Origin: Pseudorhodoferax sp. Leaf265
Lineage (GTDB): Bacteria; Pseudomonadota; Gammaproteobacteria; Burkholderiales; Burkholderiaceae_C
NCBI RefSeq assembly: GCF_001422365.1
Contig: NZ_LMMT01000038.1
Location: 201,979 to 265,978, forward strand
Direction of reading: 5' to 3'
Length of the DNA stretch: 64,000 nucleotides
Position 1 is the first letter of the stretch; each line of letters starts with the position of its first letter. The notes under the pieces were generated by a model. That model ran no database searches. It was not told the DNA's origin and worked only from the letters and a program-made list of their open reading frames with translations. Shown in pieces: positions 1 to 9,444 of the stretch. Both the position numbers and the translations under genes were made by a program.

Positions 1-755
1 AGGCCGCGGCCGATTTCCTGCGCGACCAGAACCAGTTCCTCGAGGGCGAGGTCGGGCGGCGCATGGCAGCGGCCGAGCGGCAGTACGACGCGATCATCGG
101 CACGATGGCCGGTCTGCTGCATGCGCGCGCATTCGAAGGCGGCCGGCATGTGCAGCGCCTGCAGGCCGGCCTGCAGGCCCTGGCCGAGCGGCTGCAGCTG
201 GACCCGCGTTACGCGCCGGCATTGCCGGACGAGGCGCTGCGGCTGATGGTCAAGGCGGTGCCGCTCCACGACATCGGCATGGTGGACGTGCCGGACCGCA
301 TCCTGTTCAAGGCCGAGGCGCTGACCGCGGAGGAGCGCGACATCGTGCGCCTGCATGCGGAGCGCGGTGGTGCGCTGTTGCAGCGCATCGAACAGGGTCT
401 GGGCGGCAGCACGCCGCTGCTGCAGACGGCCGGCGCGATGGCGCATGGGCACCAGGAGCGCTGGGACGGAAGCGGCTATCCGCGCGGCCTGGCGGGCGAG
501 GCGATCGCACTGGGCGCGCGGCTGGTGGCACTGGTCGATGCTTACGAGGCGCTCGTGAGCGGACGCGCCTACCGCCTGCCCGTGTCGCATGCGCAGGCGA
601 CGGCCATCATCGCCGACGGGCGCGGCACGCAGTTCGACCCGCATGTGGTCGACGCCTTCCTGGACATCGGGGCCGAGTTCCAGCGGATCTGGCAGCACCT
701 GGCCGATGCCGCAAGCCCGCGCGCCGACGGAGCCATCGGGGGCCACGGGGCCTGA
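1..755 (+). CDS. HD-GYP domain protein, 5' end outside window
   Basis: The reading frame is already open at the window edge: residues before the first internal ATG (FLRDQNQFLEGEV) match the linker between a receiver domain and an HD-GYP domain in RpfG-type response regulators. The protein is therefore probably a two-component regulator whose receiver lies upstream. The HD-GYP domain is visible as HDIGM, a downstream HAERGG and a GSGYP signature. Active family members hydrolyse cyclic di-GMP. Two key places differ from the usual form: HDIGK is HDIGM, and the metal-binding HHE before DGSGYP reads HQE. Activity may be altered. It ends just before a convergent minus-strand operon. Confidence 0.8.
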   Translation, partial: AAADFLRDQNQFLEGEVGRRMAAAERQYDAIIGTMAGLLHARAFEGGRHVQRLQAGLQALAERLQLDPRYAPALPDEALRLMVKAVPLHDIGMVDVPDRILFKAEALTAEERDIVRLHAERGGALLQRIEQGLGGSTPLLQTAGAMAHGHQERWDGSGYPRGLAGEAIALGARLVALVDAYEALVSGRAYRLPVSHAQATAIIADGRGTQFDPHVVDAFLDIGAEFQRIWQHLADAASPRADGAIGGHGA

Positions 756-803
756 TCCCTGGCGTGCGTTCTGGCACATGGTCGCGGGGCCGTGGCCGGG
801 TGC

Positions 804-2402
804 CTACTTGAGGAAGACCTCGTCGTAGGGAGCGGCGGGCCCCCAGATCGTCGTCGGCACGTTGCCCACGTTCTTGCGCGTCGCCGTGTAGTAGGGCGAG
901 TTGTTGATGAAGACGATGGGCACCTCGTCCGTCACGATCTTCTGGAAGGTGGCGTAGTAGGCCTTGCGCTTGGTCTCATCCATGATGCCGCCGGCCGTGT
1001 TGAGCAGTTCGTCGACCTGCGCGTTCTTGTACGACTGGGTGTTGGTCCAGACCACCGGCTTGATGTTGTTCGACAGGTAGGTGCGGTGCACGCCGATGAC
1101 CGGGTCGCCCCAGTTGAAGACCGTGTCCATGGACAGGTCGAAGTCGTGTGTGGCCAGCCGCTTGGCCCAGGCCGGGAAGTCGGCCGAGGCGCGCACCTCC
1201 ACCACCACGCCGACCTTCTTGAGCTGGGCGCGCACGTACTCGGCCACGTTCTTCTGTTGCTCGTCTGCACCGGGCAGGTAGTCGATGGTGATCTTGAAGC
1301 GCTCGCCGTTGCTGCCCGCCTTCAGGCCGGCTTCGTCGAGCAGCGCGGCAGCCTTCTTGAGGTCCACCGGGTAGCGCACAAGGTCGGCCACCGCGAACGG
1401 GCTGCTCCCGACGAGGGGGCCGTCGGCCGGCGTGGCGAAGCCGCCCATGAGCGCCTTGGTGATGAAGTTCTTGTCGATCGCATAGGCGATGGCCTTGCGC
1501 ACGCGCACGTCGTCCAGCGGCTTCTTGGCGGTGTTGATGGCCAGCCAGTTGAGCGCGCCGATGCCCTCGAAGCCCTTGTTCGTGAGCGCGATGTTGGGGT
1601 TGCTCTGCAGCCGCTTGAGGTCGATCGACACGGCCACGTAGGGCACCATCTGGATGTCACCGCGCTCCAGGCCCAGCAGCAGGCTGGAGGTGTCGGGCAC
1701 GATGTTCATGATGACCTTGTCCAGGTAGGGCTTGCCCGGCAGAAAGAACTTGTCGAAGCGCTCCATCACGATGCGCTGGCCGGCGCGGAACTCGGCCAAC
1801 TTGAACGGCCCGGAGCCGACCACGTCGGTGGTGTTGCGCGGATGGGCCTTGAGGTCGGTGCCGTCGCCGTAGATGTGCTTGGGCAGGATGGGCGCGAGCG
1901 CAGGGCTCATGGCCAGCAGGATCGCCGGGTGCGGCTGGCCCATGCGGATGATGGCCGTGTAGGGGTCCGGCGTTTCCACCTTCTCCACCGGCGCCAGCAT
2001 GGTCTGGAACGGGTGGTTGGCCTTGATGGCCATGATGGAGAAGGCCACGTCTTCCGAGGTGATGGGCTTGCCGTCGTGGAACACCGCGTTCTTGCGCAGG
2101 TTCAGCGTGAGCGACTTGCCGTCCTCCGCGAGCTTCCACGATTCGGCCAGGTAGGGCTGGGGCTGCCACTTGTCATCGAAGCGCAGCGGGCTGGCGAACA
2201 GCTGTGTGGACGGCATGGCCGTGGCGATGCCGGACTGCACCGCGCCATTGAGGTGGCGCGGCACCTGGGTGCTGCCCACCACCAGCGTGCCGCCCTTCTT
2301 GGCTTGCTCCTGGGCCTGGCTGGGCAGGGCCGTCGCGGCCAGCGCGGCCGCGGCGAATACGATGCTGCCGAGGGCGCGGCGGTGCAGGGAAAACGAACGC
2401 AT
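804..2402 (-). CDS. ABC transporter substrate-binding protein, family 5 (peptide/nickel type)
   Basis: Periplasmic binding protein of about 532 residues, typical for the DppA/OppA family (SBP_bac_5). The chosen start (MRSFSLHRR) is internal to a longer open frame because it gives a clean signal peptide ending SQAQ and has AGGAG eight bases upstream. Family hallmarks include the LTLNLRKNAVFHDGKPITSEDV region and a C-terminal LSNNIKPVVWTN region. It is the last gene of a minus-strand operon behind a FAD oxidoreductase and an NTF2-like protein. No permease or ATPase is adjacent, so it must work with transporter parts encoded elsewhere. The ligand is unknown; a peptide or amine-containing compound is plausible from the neighbouring oxidase. 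Confidence 0.9.
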   Translation of the reverse strand: MRSFSLHRRALGSIVFAAAALAATALPSQAQEQAKKGGTLVVGSTQVPRHLNGAVQSGIATAMPSTQLFASPLRFDDKWQPQPYLAESWKLAEDGKSLTLNLRKNAVFHDGKPITSEDVAFSIMAIKANHPFQTMLAPVEKVETPDPYTAIIRMGQPHPAILLAMSPALAPILPKHIYGDGTDLKAHPRNTTDVVGSGPFKLAEFRAGQRIVMERFDKFFLPGKPYLDKVIMNIVPDTSSLLLGLERGDIQMVPYVAVSIDLKRLQSNPNIALTNKGFEGIGALNWLAINTAKKPLDDVRVRKAIAYAIDKNFITKALMGGFATPADGPLVGSSPFAVADLVRYPVDLKKAAALLDEAGLKAGSNGERFKITIDYLPGADEQQKNVAEYVRAQLKKVGVVVEVRASADFPAWAKRLATHDFDLSMDTVFNWGDPVIGVHRTYLSNNIKPVVWTNTQSYKNAQVDELLNTAGGIMDETKRKAYYATFQKIVTDEVPIVFINNSPYYTATRKNVGNVPTTIWGPAAPYDEVFLK

Positions 2403-2564
2403 GGGGGAAGCTCCTTTGTTCTGCTGGCCGCGCCCGTCGCGGCCTTGCGCCAACGATACGCATGAAGCACGCCATGCACGCATGCCACAGGCGGTGAAAT
2501 GCTGGAGCCAGAGGGGCAGTGTTTTCCCTTGCCATGCACCGTCGTCGTGCTGTGTCGCGTCGTG

Positions 2565-3992
2565 CTACTTCTCGTCGCGCAGCCAGTACCACTTGTAGAG
2601 CGCACGCTGGCCGATGCGGCGGAACGGCGCCAGCAACGGAGAACGCACCACGCCGAACGCGTTGGGAAACTCCAGCGGCCCGTCGTAGATGGGCAGCGAG
2701 AACACGGCGCGCCCGGCGTCCTGGCCCGTCACGCGCTGGGCCAGCCGCTTGCCGGCCCAGGTGGAGAACGACACGCCGTTGCCGCCGTAGCCCACGGCGT
2801 ACCAGATGGTCTGCGCCGGGTCGGGCCGCGTGATGCGCGGCATCATGTCGTGGCTCACGTCCACCCAGCCCCACCACGAGTGGTCGATCTGAATGCCGGC
2901 CAGCGGCGGAAACTTGCGCGCGATGGCGTCCGTCAGCAGCTTGAGGTGCTCGGGGGCCTCGGCGTCTGCGCCCGTGACGGCGCTGCGGCTGCCCAGCTGC
3001 AGCCGGTTGCCGCGCAGGAAGCGGTAGTAAAAGCGCAGCGTGCGCGTGTCGGTCAGGAAGGTCTCGTTGCGCACGCCGCAGGCCGCCATCTCTGCGGCCG
3101 TCAGCTCGCGCGTGACCACCGAGTTCGACAGGATGGGCATGATCTTGTTCTTGAGCAGCGGGTGCAGCTGCTGCCCGGTATAGCCACCCGTGCACACGGC
3201 CACGCGGCGCGCCCGCACGGTGCCTCCAGGCGTGCGCAGATGGTGCACGCCGCCGATGGTCTCCCAGCCCTGCACCGGGCTGGCCGGGTGCACCTTCACG
3301 CCCAGCGCGCGGGCGCGCCGCAGCAGGCCGAAGGTGAACTTGAGCGGATGGATGCCGATGCCGTGCTCCTCCCACATGGCGCCGGCAGCCTCGCGCTCGC
3401 CGCAGAACTCTTCGTGGATCTGGGCGGGCGTGAGCATGCGCGTGCGGTAGCCGAACTGTTCGTTCATCACGCGCGATTCGGCGCGCAGGTAGTCCATCTT
3501 CTCGGGCCGATGGGCCACGTAGAGATGGCCGCCGTCGTAGGCGTCGCAATCGATCTCGCGCGTGAGCCCGGCGAAGTTCTCGAAGCCCGTGCGGATCTCG
3601 CGGTCGAGTGCGCGCGCGGTGTCCAGGCCCCAGCGTGCGATCCACTGGCTGCGCTTGAGCCGGCCGCTCGCGTTCTGGCCCTGGCCGCCGCTGCGGCTGG
3701 AGCAGCCCCAGGAACTCTGGTTGGCCTCCAGCACCACGGCGGCGATGCCGTGCTCCTGCGCCAGGTACAGCGCCGTGGACATGCCGGTGGCGCCGGCGCC
3801 GATGACGACGACGTCGGCGTCGACGTCCCCACGCACGGGGCCGTCGTCGGCCGGCGGGGTGCCGGCGCTCGCCACCCACCAGGTCGGTGCATAGGCGCGT
3901 CCTGCACCGGGGTCGGGCGCGACCAGCGGGTCGTAGCGCGGGTCGTAGCGGCGCTCGGGCGGGGCGTCGGCCGTGAAGGGCAGGCTGCTCAT
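2565..3992 (-). CDS. FAD-dependent oxidoreductase, DAO/PuuB-like
   Basis: 475-residue flavoprotein of the D-amino-acid oxidase superfamily, most like gamma-glutamylputrescine oxidase (PuuB) in architecture. A Rossmann dinucleotide-binding motif (VVIGAGATGMSTALYL) begins near residue 66, followed by SRSGGQGQ, typical of this group, and a C-terminal GYGGNGVSFS segment for FAD contact. Such enzymes oxidise primary or secondary amines with release of an aldehyde and H2O2. It lies 4 bases after the NTF2-like gene and upstream of a binding protein, suggesting uptake and oxidation of an amine or amino-acid derivative. The exact substrate cannot be read from sequence. Confidence 0.88.
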   Translation of the reverse strand: MSSLPFTADAPPERRYDPRYDPLVAPDPGAGRAYAPTWWVASAGTPPADDGPVRGDVDADVVVIGAGATGMSTALYLAQEHGIAAVVLEANQSSWGCSSRSGGQGQNASGRLKRSQWIARWGLDTARALDREIRTGFENFAGLTREIDCDAYDGGHLYVAHRPEKMDYLRAESRVMNEQFGYRTRMLTPAQIHEEFCGEREAAGAMWEEHGIGIHPLKFTFGLLRRARALGVKVHPASPVQGWETIGGVHHLRTPGGTVRARRVAVCTGGYTGQQLHPLLKNKIMPILSNSVVTRELTAAEMAACGVRNETFLTDTRTLRFYYRFLRGNRLQLGSRSAVTGADAEAPEHLKLLTDAIARKFPPLAGIQIDHSWWGWVDVSHDMMPRITRPDPAQTIWYAVGYGGNGVSFSTWAGKRLAQRVTGQDAGRAVFSLPIYDGPLEFPNAFGVVRSPLLAPFRRIGQRALYKWYWLRDEK

Positions 3993-3996
3993 CGCC

Positions 3997-4395
3997 TCAA
4001 CGCGCCGGCAGGTTCGGCCGCGTCTTGCGGAACACGTTCTTCAGGTGGATCAAGCCGCCCTTGAAGGTGAACAGGTCCACACCGTCCACCTCCACGCGCG
4101 TGCCGTCGGCGGCGGTGCCCGTGAAGGTCCATTCGGACACCCCGAAGTCGCCGTGCACGAAGTGCTTGCCGTTGCGCCACTGCGCGTCGGGCATGGTGGC
4201 CCATGCGGCCGGGAAGGCCTTGCGCACCGCGTCTGCGCCCACATGGCGCGTGCCGCAGGCGTCCGGTCCGCCGGCGGTCTGGAAGATGCAGTCCTCGGTC
4301 ATGAAGGACATCAAGGCATCGATGTCGTGGCGGTTCCAGGCCTCGCTGAAGGCGGCCAGGGTGGCTTCGGTGACGGGCGGGGTGGTGGTGCTCAA
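3997..4395 (-). CDS. Nuclear transport factor 2 / SnoaL-like protein
   Basis: 132 residues matching the NTF2-like fold: EAWNRHDIDALMSFMTEDC near the N terminus and a VDGVDLFTFKGGLIHLKNVFRK segment at the C terminus, the usual arrangement of SnoaL-like domains. These small alpha+beta barrels act as isomerases, hydrolases or ligand-binding partners; function here is unassigned. It is the first gene of the operon with the FAD oxidoreductase (4-base gap) and is divergent from the MocR regulator at 4516, which could control both sides. Confidence 0.8.
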   Translation of the reverse strand: MSTTTPPVTEATLAAFSEAWNRHDIDALMSFMTEDCIFQTAGGPDACGTRHVGADAVRKAFPAAWATMPDAQWRNGKHFVHGDFGVSEWTFTGTAADGTRVEVDGVDLFTFKGGLIHLKNVFRKTRPNLPAR

Positions 4396-4515
4396 GAGGC
4401 TCTCCTGTTCAGGTTGCGTCGCAGGTTAGGCGCTTGATCCGCGCGGCGATAGTGCCAGTGGCCCCCAATCCACCACGCCAGTCGTGTGCCGGCATGGCGC
4501 TAGACTGCGCCTCCC

Positions 4516-6039
4516 ATGAGCACCCCCGGCGCCGAAGCGCACCACCAATGGGCCCGGCTGTTCGTCGTGCCCGAGCAGCCCGGCCTGCCCTTGCAGGGCC
4601 GCCTGCGGCTGGCGATCGTGCAGCCCATCCTGGAGGGGCGGCTGCCGGCCGGCGCGGCGATGCCATCCTCGCGCGAACTTTCGCGCCTGCTCGGCCTGTC
4701 GCGCAACACGGCCACGGCGGCCTACCAGCAGTTGATCGACGAGGGCTTCCTGGAAGCGCGTGCGCGCAGCGGCGTGTTCGTGGCGCGCAACGCCCGGCCC
4801 GCCAGTGTGGGGGCGACGCCACCGACCAGCTTTGGCAGTGGCGGCGGCGTCGCGCCGGACTGGGGCGCGCGTGTGCTGCGCTCGCTGGCGGATGCACCCA
4901 CGCTCTCCAAGCCCGAGCGCTGGCGCGAGGTGCCCTATCCCTTCGTCTACGGCACGCACGATTCCGAACTGTTCCCGATCGAGGGCTTCCGCGAATGCTG
5001 CACGCGCAGCCTGGCGCGCGCCCAGCTGGCGCAGTGGACGCCGGACTTCGAGACCGACGACGTGCCCGACCTGATCGAGCAGATCCGCCTGCACCTCCTG
5101 CCCAAGCGTGGCGTGTTCGCGCTGCGGGAGGAGATCCTGGTCACCGTCGGCGCGCAGCAGGCCTTCCACCTGCTGGCCGATGCGCTGCTGGACGAAACCA
5201 GCCGGCTCGGCTTCGAGGAGCCGGGCTACCCGCACGCCCGCAACACCTTCTCGCTGCGCCGGCCGCGCTGGGTGCCGGTGGCCGTGGATGGCGAGGGCGT
5301 GCTGGTCGACACGCTGCCGCCGCTGGACTACCTGTTCGTCACGCCTTCGCAGCAGAGCCCCACCACGGCCACGCTGTCGCTCACGCGGCGCGAATGGCTG
5401 CTGCGCAAGGCCGAGCTGGCCGACTTCGTGGTCATCGAGGACGACTACGAGGCCGAGAACCTGTACGAGGGCGCCCCCATGCCGGCCCTCAAGAGCCTGG
5501 ACAAGAGCGGCCGTGTGGTCTACGTGGGCTCGCTGTCCAAGAGCCTGTCGCCATCGATGCGGCTGGGCTACATCGTGGCGCCGCGTGCGCTGATCCAGGA
5601 ACTGCGTGTGCTGCGCCATGCCATGGTGCGCCACCCCAGCGCCTTCCTGCAGCACGCCTATGCCCTGTTCATCTCGCTGGGCCACCACGAGTCGCACGCG
5701 CGCCGCGTGAACACGGTGATGCAGGAGCGTGTGCAACTGCTGGCGCGGGCGCTGCGCACGCAGCTGCCCGACTTCGCATTCGACCTGCCGCGCGGCGGCG
5801 CCTCGATGTGGGTGCGTGCGCCGGCCTGGGTGGATGGCGCCGAACTCGCCACCATCGCGCAACGCCACGGCGTGCTGATCGAGGCGGGTGACGTGTTCTT
5901 CCAGCACCCGCCCTATCCCTGCCCGTACTTCCGGCTGCGGCTGTCGTCCATCGCCACGGAACGCATCGCCGACGGCATCGCTGCGCTGGCCAAGGCGGTG
6001 GACGAACTGGCCACGGCCCGCGGCGCACGGCGCCGCTGA
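4516..6039 (+). CDS. MocR-type (GntR-HTH/aminotransferase) regulator, possible TauR
   Basis: 507 residues with an N-terminal GntR winged helix (PSSRELSRLLGLSRNTATAAY, about residues 50-75) fused to a fold-type I aminotransferase-like domain. The PLP-binding lysine is visible in SLSKSLSPSMRLGY. This is the MocR/PdxR architecture, where PLP plus an amino compound is sensed. It sits immediately upstream of tauABC in the same direction and divergent from an amine-oxidase operon. In alphaproteobacteria TauR, a MocR regulator, activates taurine catabolic genes with taurine as co-inducer, so a TauR-like role is the best inference. Control of the divergent oxidoreductase operon is the alternative. 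Confidence 0.88.
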   Translation: MSTPGAEAHHQWARLFVVPEQPGLPLQGRLRLAIVQPILEGRLPAGAAMPSSRELSRLLGLSRNTATAAYQQLIDEGFLEARARSGVFVARNARPASVGATPPTSFGSGGGVAPDWGARVLRSLADAPTLSKPERWREVPYPFVYGTHDSELFPIEGFRECCTRSLARAQLAQWTPDFETDDVPDLIEQIRLHLLPKRGVFALREEILVTVGAQQAFHLLADALLDETSRLGFEEPGYPHARNTFSLRRPRWVPVAVDGEGVLVDTLPPLDYLFVTPSQQSPTTATLSLTRREWLLRKAELADFVVIEDDYEAENLYEGAPMPALKSLDKSGRVVYVGSLSKSLSPSMRLGYIVAPRALIQELRVLRHAMVRHPSAFLQHAYALFISLGHHESHARRVNTVMQERVQLLARALRTQLPDFAFDLPRGGASMWVRAPAWVDGAELATIAQRHGVLIEAGDVFFQHPPYPCPYFRLRLSSIATERIADGIAALAKAVDELATARGARRR

Positions 6040-6097
6040 GCGCCGCCGGGCGCGGCGCACGCCGCCGGTGCGCACCGCACCAAACCGAGGGTTCACC

Positions 6098-6135
6098 CTG
6101 GTTCCCTGGCCCCATGGGCGGGCGCACGCTGGTTC
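6098..6135 (+). promoter_or_regulatory. Candidate MocR direct-repeat operator upstream of tauA
   Basis: Two identical CTGGTTC heptamers lie at 6098-6104 and 6129-6135, exactly 31 bp apart, about three helical turns. MocR/PdxR-family proteins generally bind direct repeats on one face of the helix. The position, between the MocR gene and tauA, fits, but repeats this short can occur by chance. Confidence 0.3.
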
Positions 6136-6244
6136 TTTTGTGTCGTGCGCCTTTGCTGCACATTGGCCCGGCTCGCCCCCCCCCCGGCGCCGCAGGTCTG
6201 CGGTGGCCGCATGTGTTCCCGTTCGGACCCAGGAGATCTCCACG

Positions 6245-7246
6245 ATGCCCACCCGTCGATCCATGCACCGCGCCGCCGCTGCCGCCGCGCTCGTCCTCGC
6301 TGTCGGGGCCCAGGCCCAGACCAAGGAGGTGACCTTCGCCCACCAGGACATGCTGGTGCCGCTGCGCCTGGTCATGGAATCCGGGGAGGTCGAGAAGGCC
6401 ACCGGCTACAAGATCAACTGGCGCATGTTCGGCGGCGGCGGCGACGTGATCCGCGCCATGGCCTCGGGCAATGTGCAGATGGGCGAAGTGGGCTCCAGCC
6501 CGCTCACGGCCGCGGCCAGCCAGGGCCAGGACATCCGGCTGTTCTGGGTCTCGGCCGACATCGCCGACGCCGAGGCCCTGGTGGCGCGCAACGGATCGAA
6601 CGTCAACCAGCTGGCCGACCTCAAGGGCAAGCGCGTGGGCGTGCCCTTCGTGTCCACCGCGCACTACCAGCTCATGGCGGCGCTCAAGGCCGCCGGCGTG
6701 GACGCACGCCAGGTCAACGTCAACAACATGCGCCCGCCCGAGGTGGCCGCCGCCTGGGAGCGCGGCGACATCGACGCGACCTTCATCTGGGACCCGGTGC
6801 TGACCAAGGTCAAGGGCAACGGCAAGGTCATCGCCACCTCAGGCAGCATCGGCAAGCAGGGCTACCCCACGTTCGAAGGCATCGTCGTCGATGCCAAGTG
6901 GGCTGCCGCCAACGAGGCCTTCATGGTCGCCTTCGTCAAGGCGCTGGACCGCGCCAACGCCGAGGTGCGCGGAGGCCTGAAGGGCTGGAATGCCGACTCT
7001 GCGCAGGTCAAGGCCGTGGCCAAGTGGACCAAGGCCGACCCCAAGGACGTGGCGGCCGGCATGGCGCTCTACAGCTTCCCGACGCTGCAGGAGCAGCTCT
7101 CGGCCAACTGGCTGGGCGGCGGCGCGGCCAAGGCCATGGCCGGCACCGCGGAGTTCCTGAAGGAGCAGGGCCGCGTGCAGGAGGTCAAGCCGAGCTACGC
7201 CAACTTCGTGACCGACGTGTATGTGAAGAAGGCCCTGGGCCAGTAA
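6245..7246 (+). CDS. tauA: Taurine/sulfonate ABC transporter substrate-binding protein
   Basis: 333-residue periplasmic protein with a cleavable signal peptide (ending VGAQAQ) and strong TauA-type features: [14 protein letters not shown] after the leader, [44 protein letters not shown] and [12 protein letters not shown]. TauA delivers taurine or related alkanesulfonates to TauBC. CCAGGAGATCTCC upstream supplies a ribosome site. It is followed after 4 bases by tauB and then tauC. No taurine dioxygenase tauD is present in the window, and xsc lies 15 kb downstream, so uptake probably feeds dissimilation rather than sulfur scavenging alone. Confidence 0.92.
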   Translation: MPTRRSMHRAAAAAALVLAVGAQAQTKEVTFAHQDMLVPLRLVMESGEVEKATGYKINWRMFGGGGDVIRAMASGNVQMGEVGSSPLTAAASQGQDIRLFWVSADIADAEALVARNGSNVNQLADLKGKRVGVPFVSTAHYQLMAALKAAGVDARQVNVNNMRPPEVAAAWERGDIDATFIWDPVLTKVKGNGKVIATSGSIGKQGYPTFEGIVVDAKWAAANEAFMVAFVKALDRANAEVRGGLKGWNADSAQVKAVAKWTKADPKDVAAGMALYSFPTLQEQLSANWLGGGAAKAMAGTAEFLKEQGRVQEVKPSYANFVTDVYVKKALGQ

Positions 7247-7250
7247 GGCG

Positions 7251-8048
7251 ATGCCCACGCTCGACATCCGTGAACTGACGGTGAACTACGCCGTCAAGGG
7301 CGGCACGCTGCAGGCGCTGGCGCCCGTCAATCTGCGCATGCAGGGCGGCGATTTCGTGGTCGCGCTCGGTGCCTCGGGCTGCGGCAAGACCACGCTGCTC
7401 AACTGCATCGCCGGCTTCCTGCCGCCCTCGTCGGGCCAGGTGCTGCTGGACGGCCAACCTGTGCAGGGCCCGGGCGCCGAGCGCGGCGTGGTGTTCCAGA
7501 AGCACGCGCTGATGCCCTGGCTCAACGTGCGCGACAACGTGGCGCTGGGCCTGCGGCTGCGTGGCGTGCCCGCGGCGCAGCGTGGACGCATTGCCGAAGA
7601 AAAGCTGGCCCTGGTGGGCCTGGCCAAGTACGCAGACCGCGCCGTGTACGAACTCTCCGGCGGCATGCAGCAGCGCGTGGGCATCGCGCGGGCGCTGGCC
7701 AACGACCCGTCGGTGCTGCTCATGGACGAGCCCATGGGCGCGCTGGACGCCTTCACGCGCGAGCAGGTGCAGGAGATCCTGCTGCGCGCCTGGATGGCCA
7801 CGCAGAAGATGGTGTTCTTCATCACCCACGACGTGGAGGAGGCGCTGTTCCTGTCCACCCGGCTGATCGTCATGAGCCCCAGCCCGGGCCGCATCTCGCA
7901 TGTCTACGACGAAGTGCCGTTCTCGCGCCAGTTCCTCGCACACGGCGATGCGCGCAGGGTCAAGTCCGAGCCGGCCTTCATTCGCATGCGCGAAGAGGTG
8001 CTCGCCATCATCCACCACCGCGAAGCGACGGAGCCCGCCCATGCCTGA
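7251..8048 (+). CDS. tauB: Taurine/sulfonate ABC transporter ATP-binding protein
   Basis: 265-residue ATPase of the nitrate/sulfonate/taurine transporter group. The Walker A motif is GASGCGKTT near residue 44, the Q-loop follows [12 protein letters not shown], the ABC signature is [15 protein letters not shown] and the Walker B is [12 protein letters not shown]; the switch histidine is in [11 protein letters not shown]. It hydrolyses ATP at the inner membrane to drive TauC. Its stop overlaps the tauC start by 8 bases, indicating translational coupling. Confidence 0.94.
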   Translation: MPTLDIRELTVNYAVKGGTLQALAPVNLRMQGGDFVVALGASGCGKTTLLNCIAGFLPPSSGQVLLDGQPVQGPGAERGVVFQKHALMPWLNVRDNVALGLRLRGVPAAQRGRIAEEKLALVGLAKYADRAVYELSGGMQQRVGIARALANDPSVLLMDEPMGALDAFTREQVQEILLRAWMATQKMVFFITHDVEEALFLSTRLIVMSPSPGRISHVYDEVPFSRQFLAHGDARRVKSEPAFIRMREEVLAIIHHREATEPAHA

Positions 8049-8901
8049 CAGCGCATCCACCCTGGCCGGGCCGGTGGCGCCCGCCGCAGCAACGTCGTCC
8101 ACACCGCTCAAGACCAGCCGCTTCCGCACACCCGGCGAAGGCAGCAGCGGCACCATCAGCGTGGCCACGGTGGTGGTGCTGCTGGTGCTGTGGACGCTGG
8201 TGACCAACATGGGCTGGGTCAAGCCGCTGTTTCTGCCCACGCCGCAAGCCGTGTTCGAGCAGTTCTGGCAGTACCTGACCGGCCGGGCCAACGACAAGCC
8301 GCTGTGGCAGCACTTCCTGGCCAGCATGTTCCGCGTGTTCTCGGCCTTCTTCCTGGCCTGCGTGACGGCGATTCCGGTCGGCATCGCCATGGGCATGAGC
8401 CGCTGGGCGCGCGGCATCTTCGACCCGCCGCTGGAGTTCTACCGCCCGCTGCCCCCGCTGGCCTACCTGCCGCTGATCATCATCTGGTTCGGCATCGACG
8501 AGCTGCCCAAGGTGCTGCTGATCTTCCTGTCGTGCTTCGCGCCGCTGGCGCTGGCTGCGCGCTCGGGCATGCGCAGCGCCGCACAGGAGCAGATCAACGC
8601 GGCCTACTCCATGGGCGCGAGCTACTGGCAGGTGGTGCGCCACGTGGTGCTGCCCGCGGCCATGCCCGAGATCCTGGTGGGCATGCGCATCGCCATCGGT
8701 TTCGGCTGGACCACGCTGGTGGCCGCCGAGATGGTGGCGGCCAACATGGGCCTGGGCCAGATGGTGCTCAACGCCTCGAACTTCCTGCGCACCGACATCG
8801 TGATCATGGGCATCGTGGTGATCGGCGTGGTGGCCTACCTGTTCGACCTGCTGATGCGCTGGGTCGAGCGGAGCGTGGTTCCGTGGAAGGGCCGCATGTA
8901 G
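8041..8901 (+). CDS. tauC: Taurine/sulfonate ABC transporter permease
   Basis: 286-residue inner-membrane permease of the BPD_transp_1 family. After a 35-residue cytoplasmic leader there are about six membrane helices, with the EAA loop ([23 protein letters not shown]) that contacts TauB. The motif [22 protein letters not shown] is characteristic of the sulfonate/nitrate group. The start is taken at the ATG inside the tauB 3' end because it follows the coupled-overlap pattern and removes an implausible upstream extension. Confidence 0.92.
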   Translation: MPDSASTLAGPVAPAAATSSTPLKTSRFRTPGEGSSGTISVATVVVLLVLWTLVTNMGWVKPLFLPTPQAVFEQFWQYLTGRANDKPLWQHFLASMFRVFSAFFLACVTAIPVGIAMGMSRWARGIFDPPLEFYRPLPPLAYLPLIIIWFGIDELPKVLLIFLSCFAPLALAARSGMRSAAQEQINAAYSMGASYWQVVRHVVLPAAMPEILVGMRIAIGFGWTTLVAAEMVAANMGLGQMVLNASNFLRTDIVIMGIVVIGVVAYLFDLLMRWVERSVVPWKGRM

Positions 8902-9034
8902 GCCCATGCGCCGGGGGGGGCGCCGGACCCGCAGGCCCGGTGTCATCGCCTTGCCGGGCTGCCGGTACCTGCATACCCCCAAGGCGGAGCGCGCATTTGC
9001 TGGCATGCTGGTGGCCCATCTCCCCGGTACCGGT

Positions 9035-9382
9035 ATGCGCGTCAGCCCTCGCACCTTGGCCTTCCTGGCGGCCCTTCTCGTGGCCCTGCCGGGCCCCGTC
9101 CTGGCTCAGCGGCCCACAGCCCCGGGAGACGAGGCGGTGTGCGCCGCGCAACTGGCGGACATCGAGGCGCAGATCGACGATGCGCGCGCCAGGGGGCGCA
9201 TGCTGCTGCGCCGGGAGCTGGACCAGCAGCTCGCCGCCGTGCAGGCGCGCTGCAACGGCAGTCCGGCACAGGCCAGCCGGGCCGCCAGCATCGCGCGGCT
9301 GGAGCAGGAGGTCGAGGCCCTGCGCGCCGAACTCGCGCGCGCCGAGGAGCAGTTGCGCAGGCTCAGGAACACGTCGCCGTGA
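9035..9382 (+). CDS. DUF1090 (YqjC-like) small secreted protein
   Basis: 115 residues: a signal peptide (MRVSPRTLAFLAALLVALPG, cleavage near VLAQ) followed by a short domain with two cysteines flanking a helix, VCAAQLADIEAQIDDA then LDQQLAAVQARC. This C-helix-helix-C layout and spacing fits the DUF1090 family, including E. coli YqjC. The C-terminal half is predicted coiled coil (ASIARLEQEVEALRAELARAEE). Role unknown; probably periplasmic. The internal ATG at 9035 was chosen over an earlier in-frame ATG because it begins the signal peptide. It lies between tauC and a TSUP exporter on the same strand. Confidence 0.7.
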   Translation: MRVSPRTLAFLAALLVALPGPVLAQRPTAPGDEAVCAAQLADIEAQIDDARARGRMLLRRELDQQLAAVQARCNGSPAQASRAASIARLEQEVEALRAELARAEEQLRRLRNTSP

Positions 9383-9444
9383 AGGCGCGGGCGTCCTTGC
9401 CACGGTCGCCGGTGCGTCTGCGCCGCGCAAGGCGCTGACCTGAA

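Noticed and set aside
792-2465. 557-codon plus-strand frame opposite the family-5 binding protein
   Set aside because: His/Val/Asp-rich antisense frame without motifs; the minus-strand protein has a signal peptide, ribosome site and family motifs.
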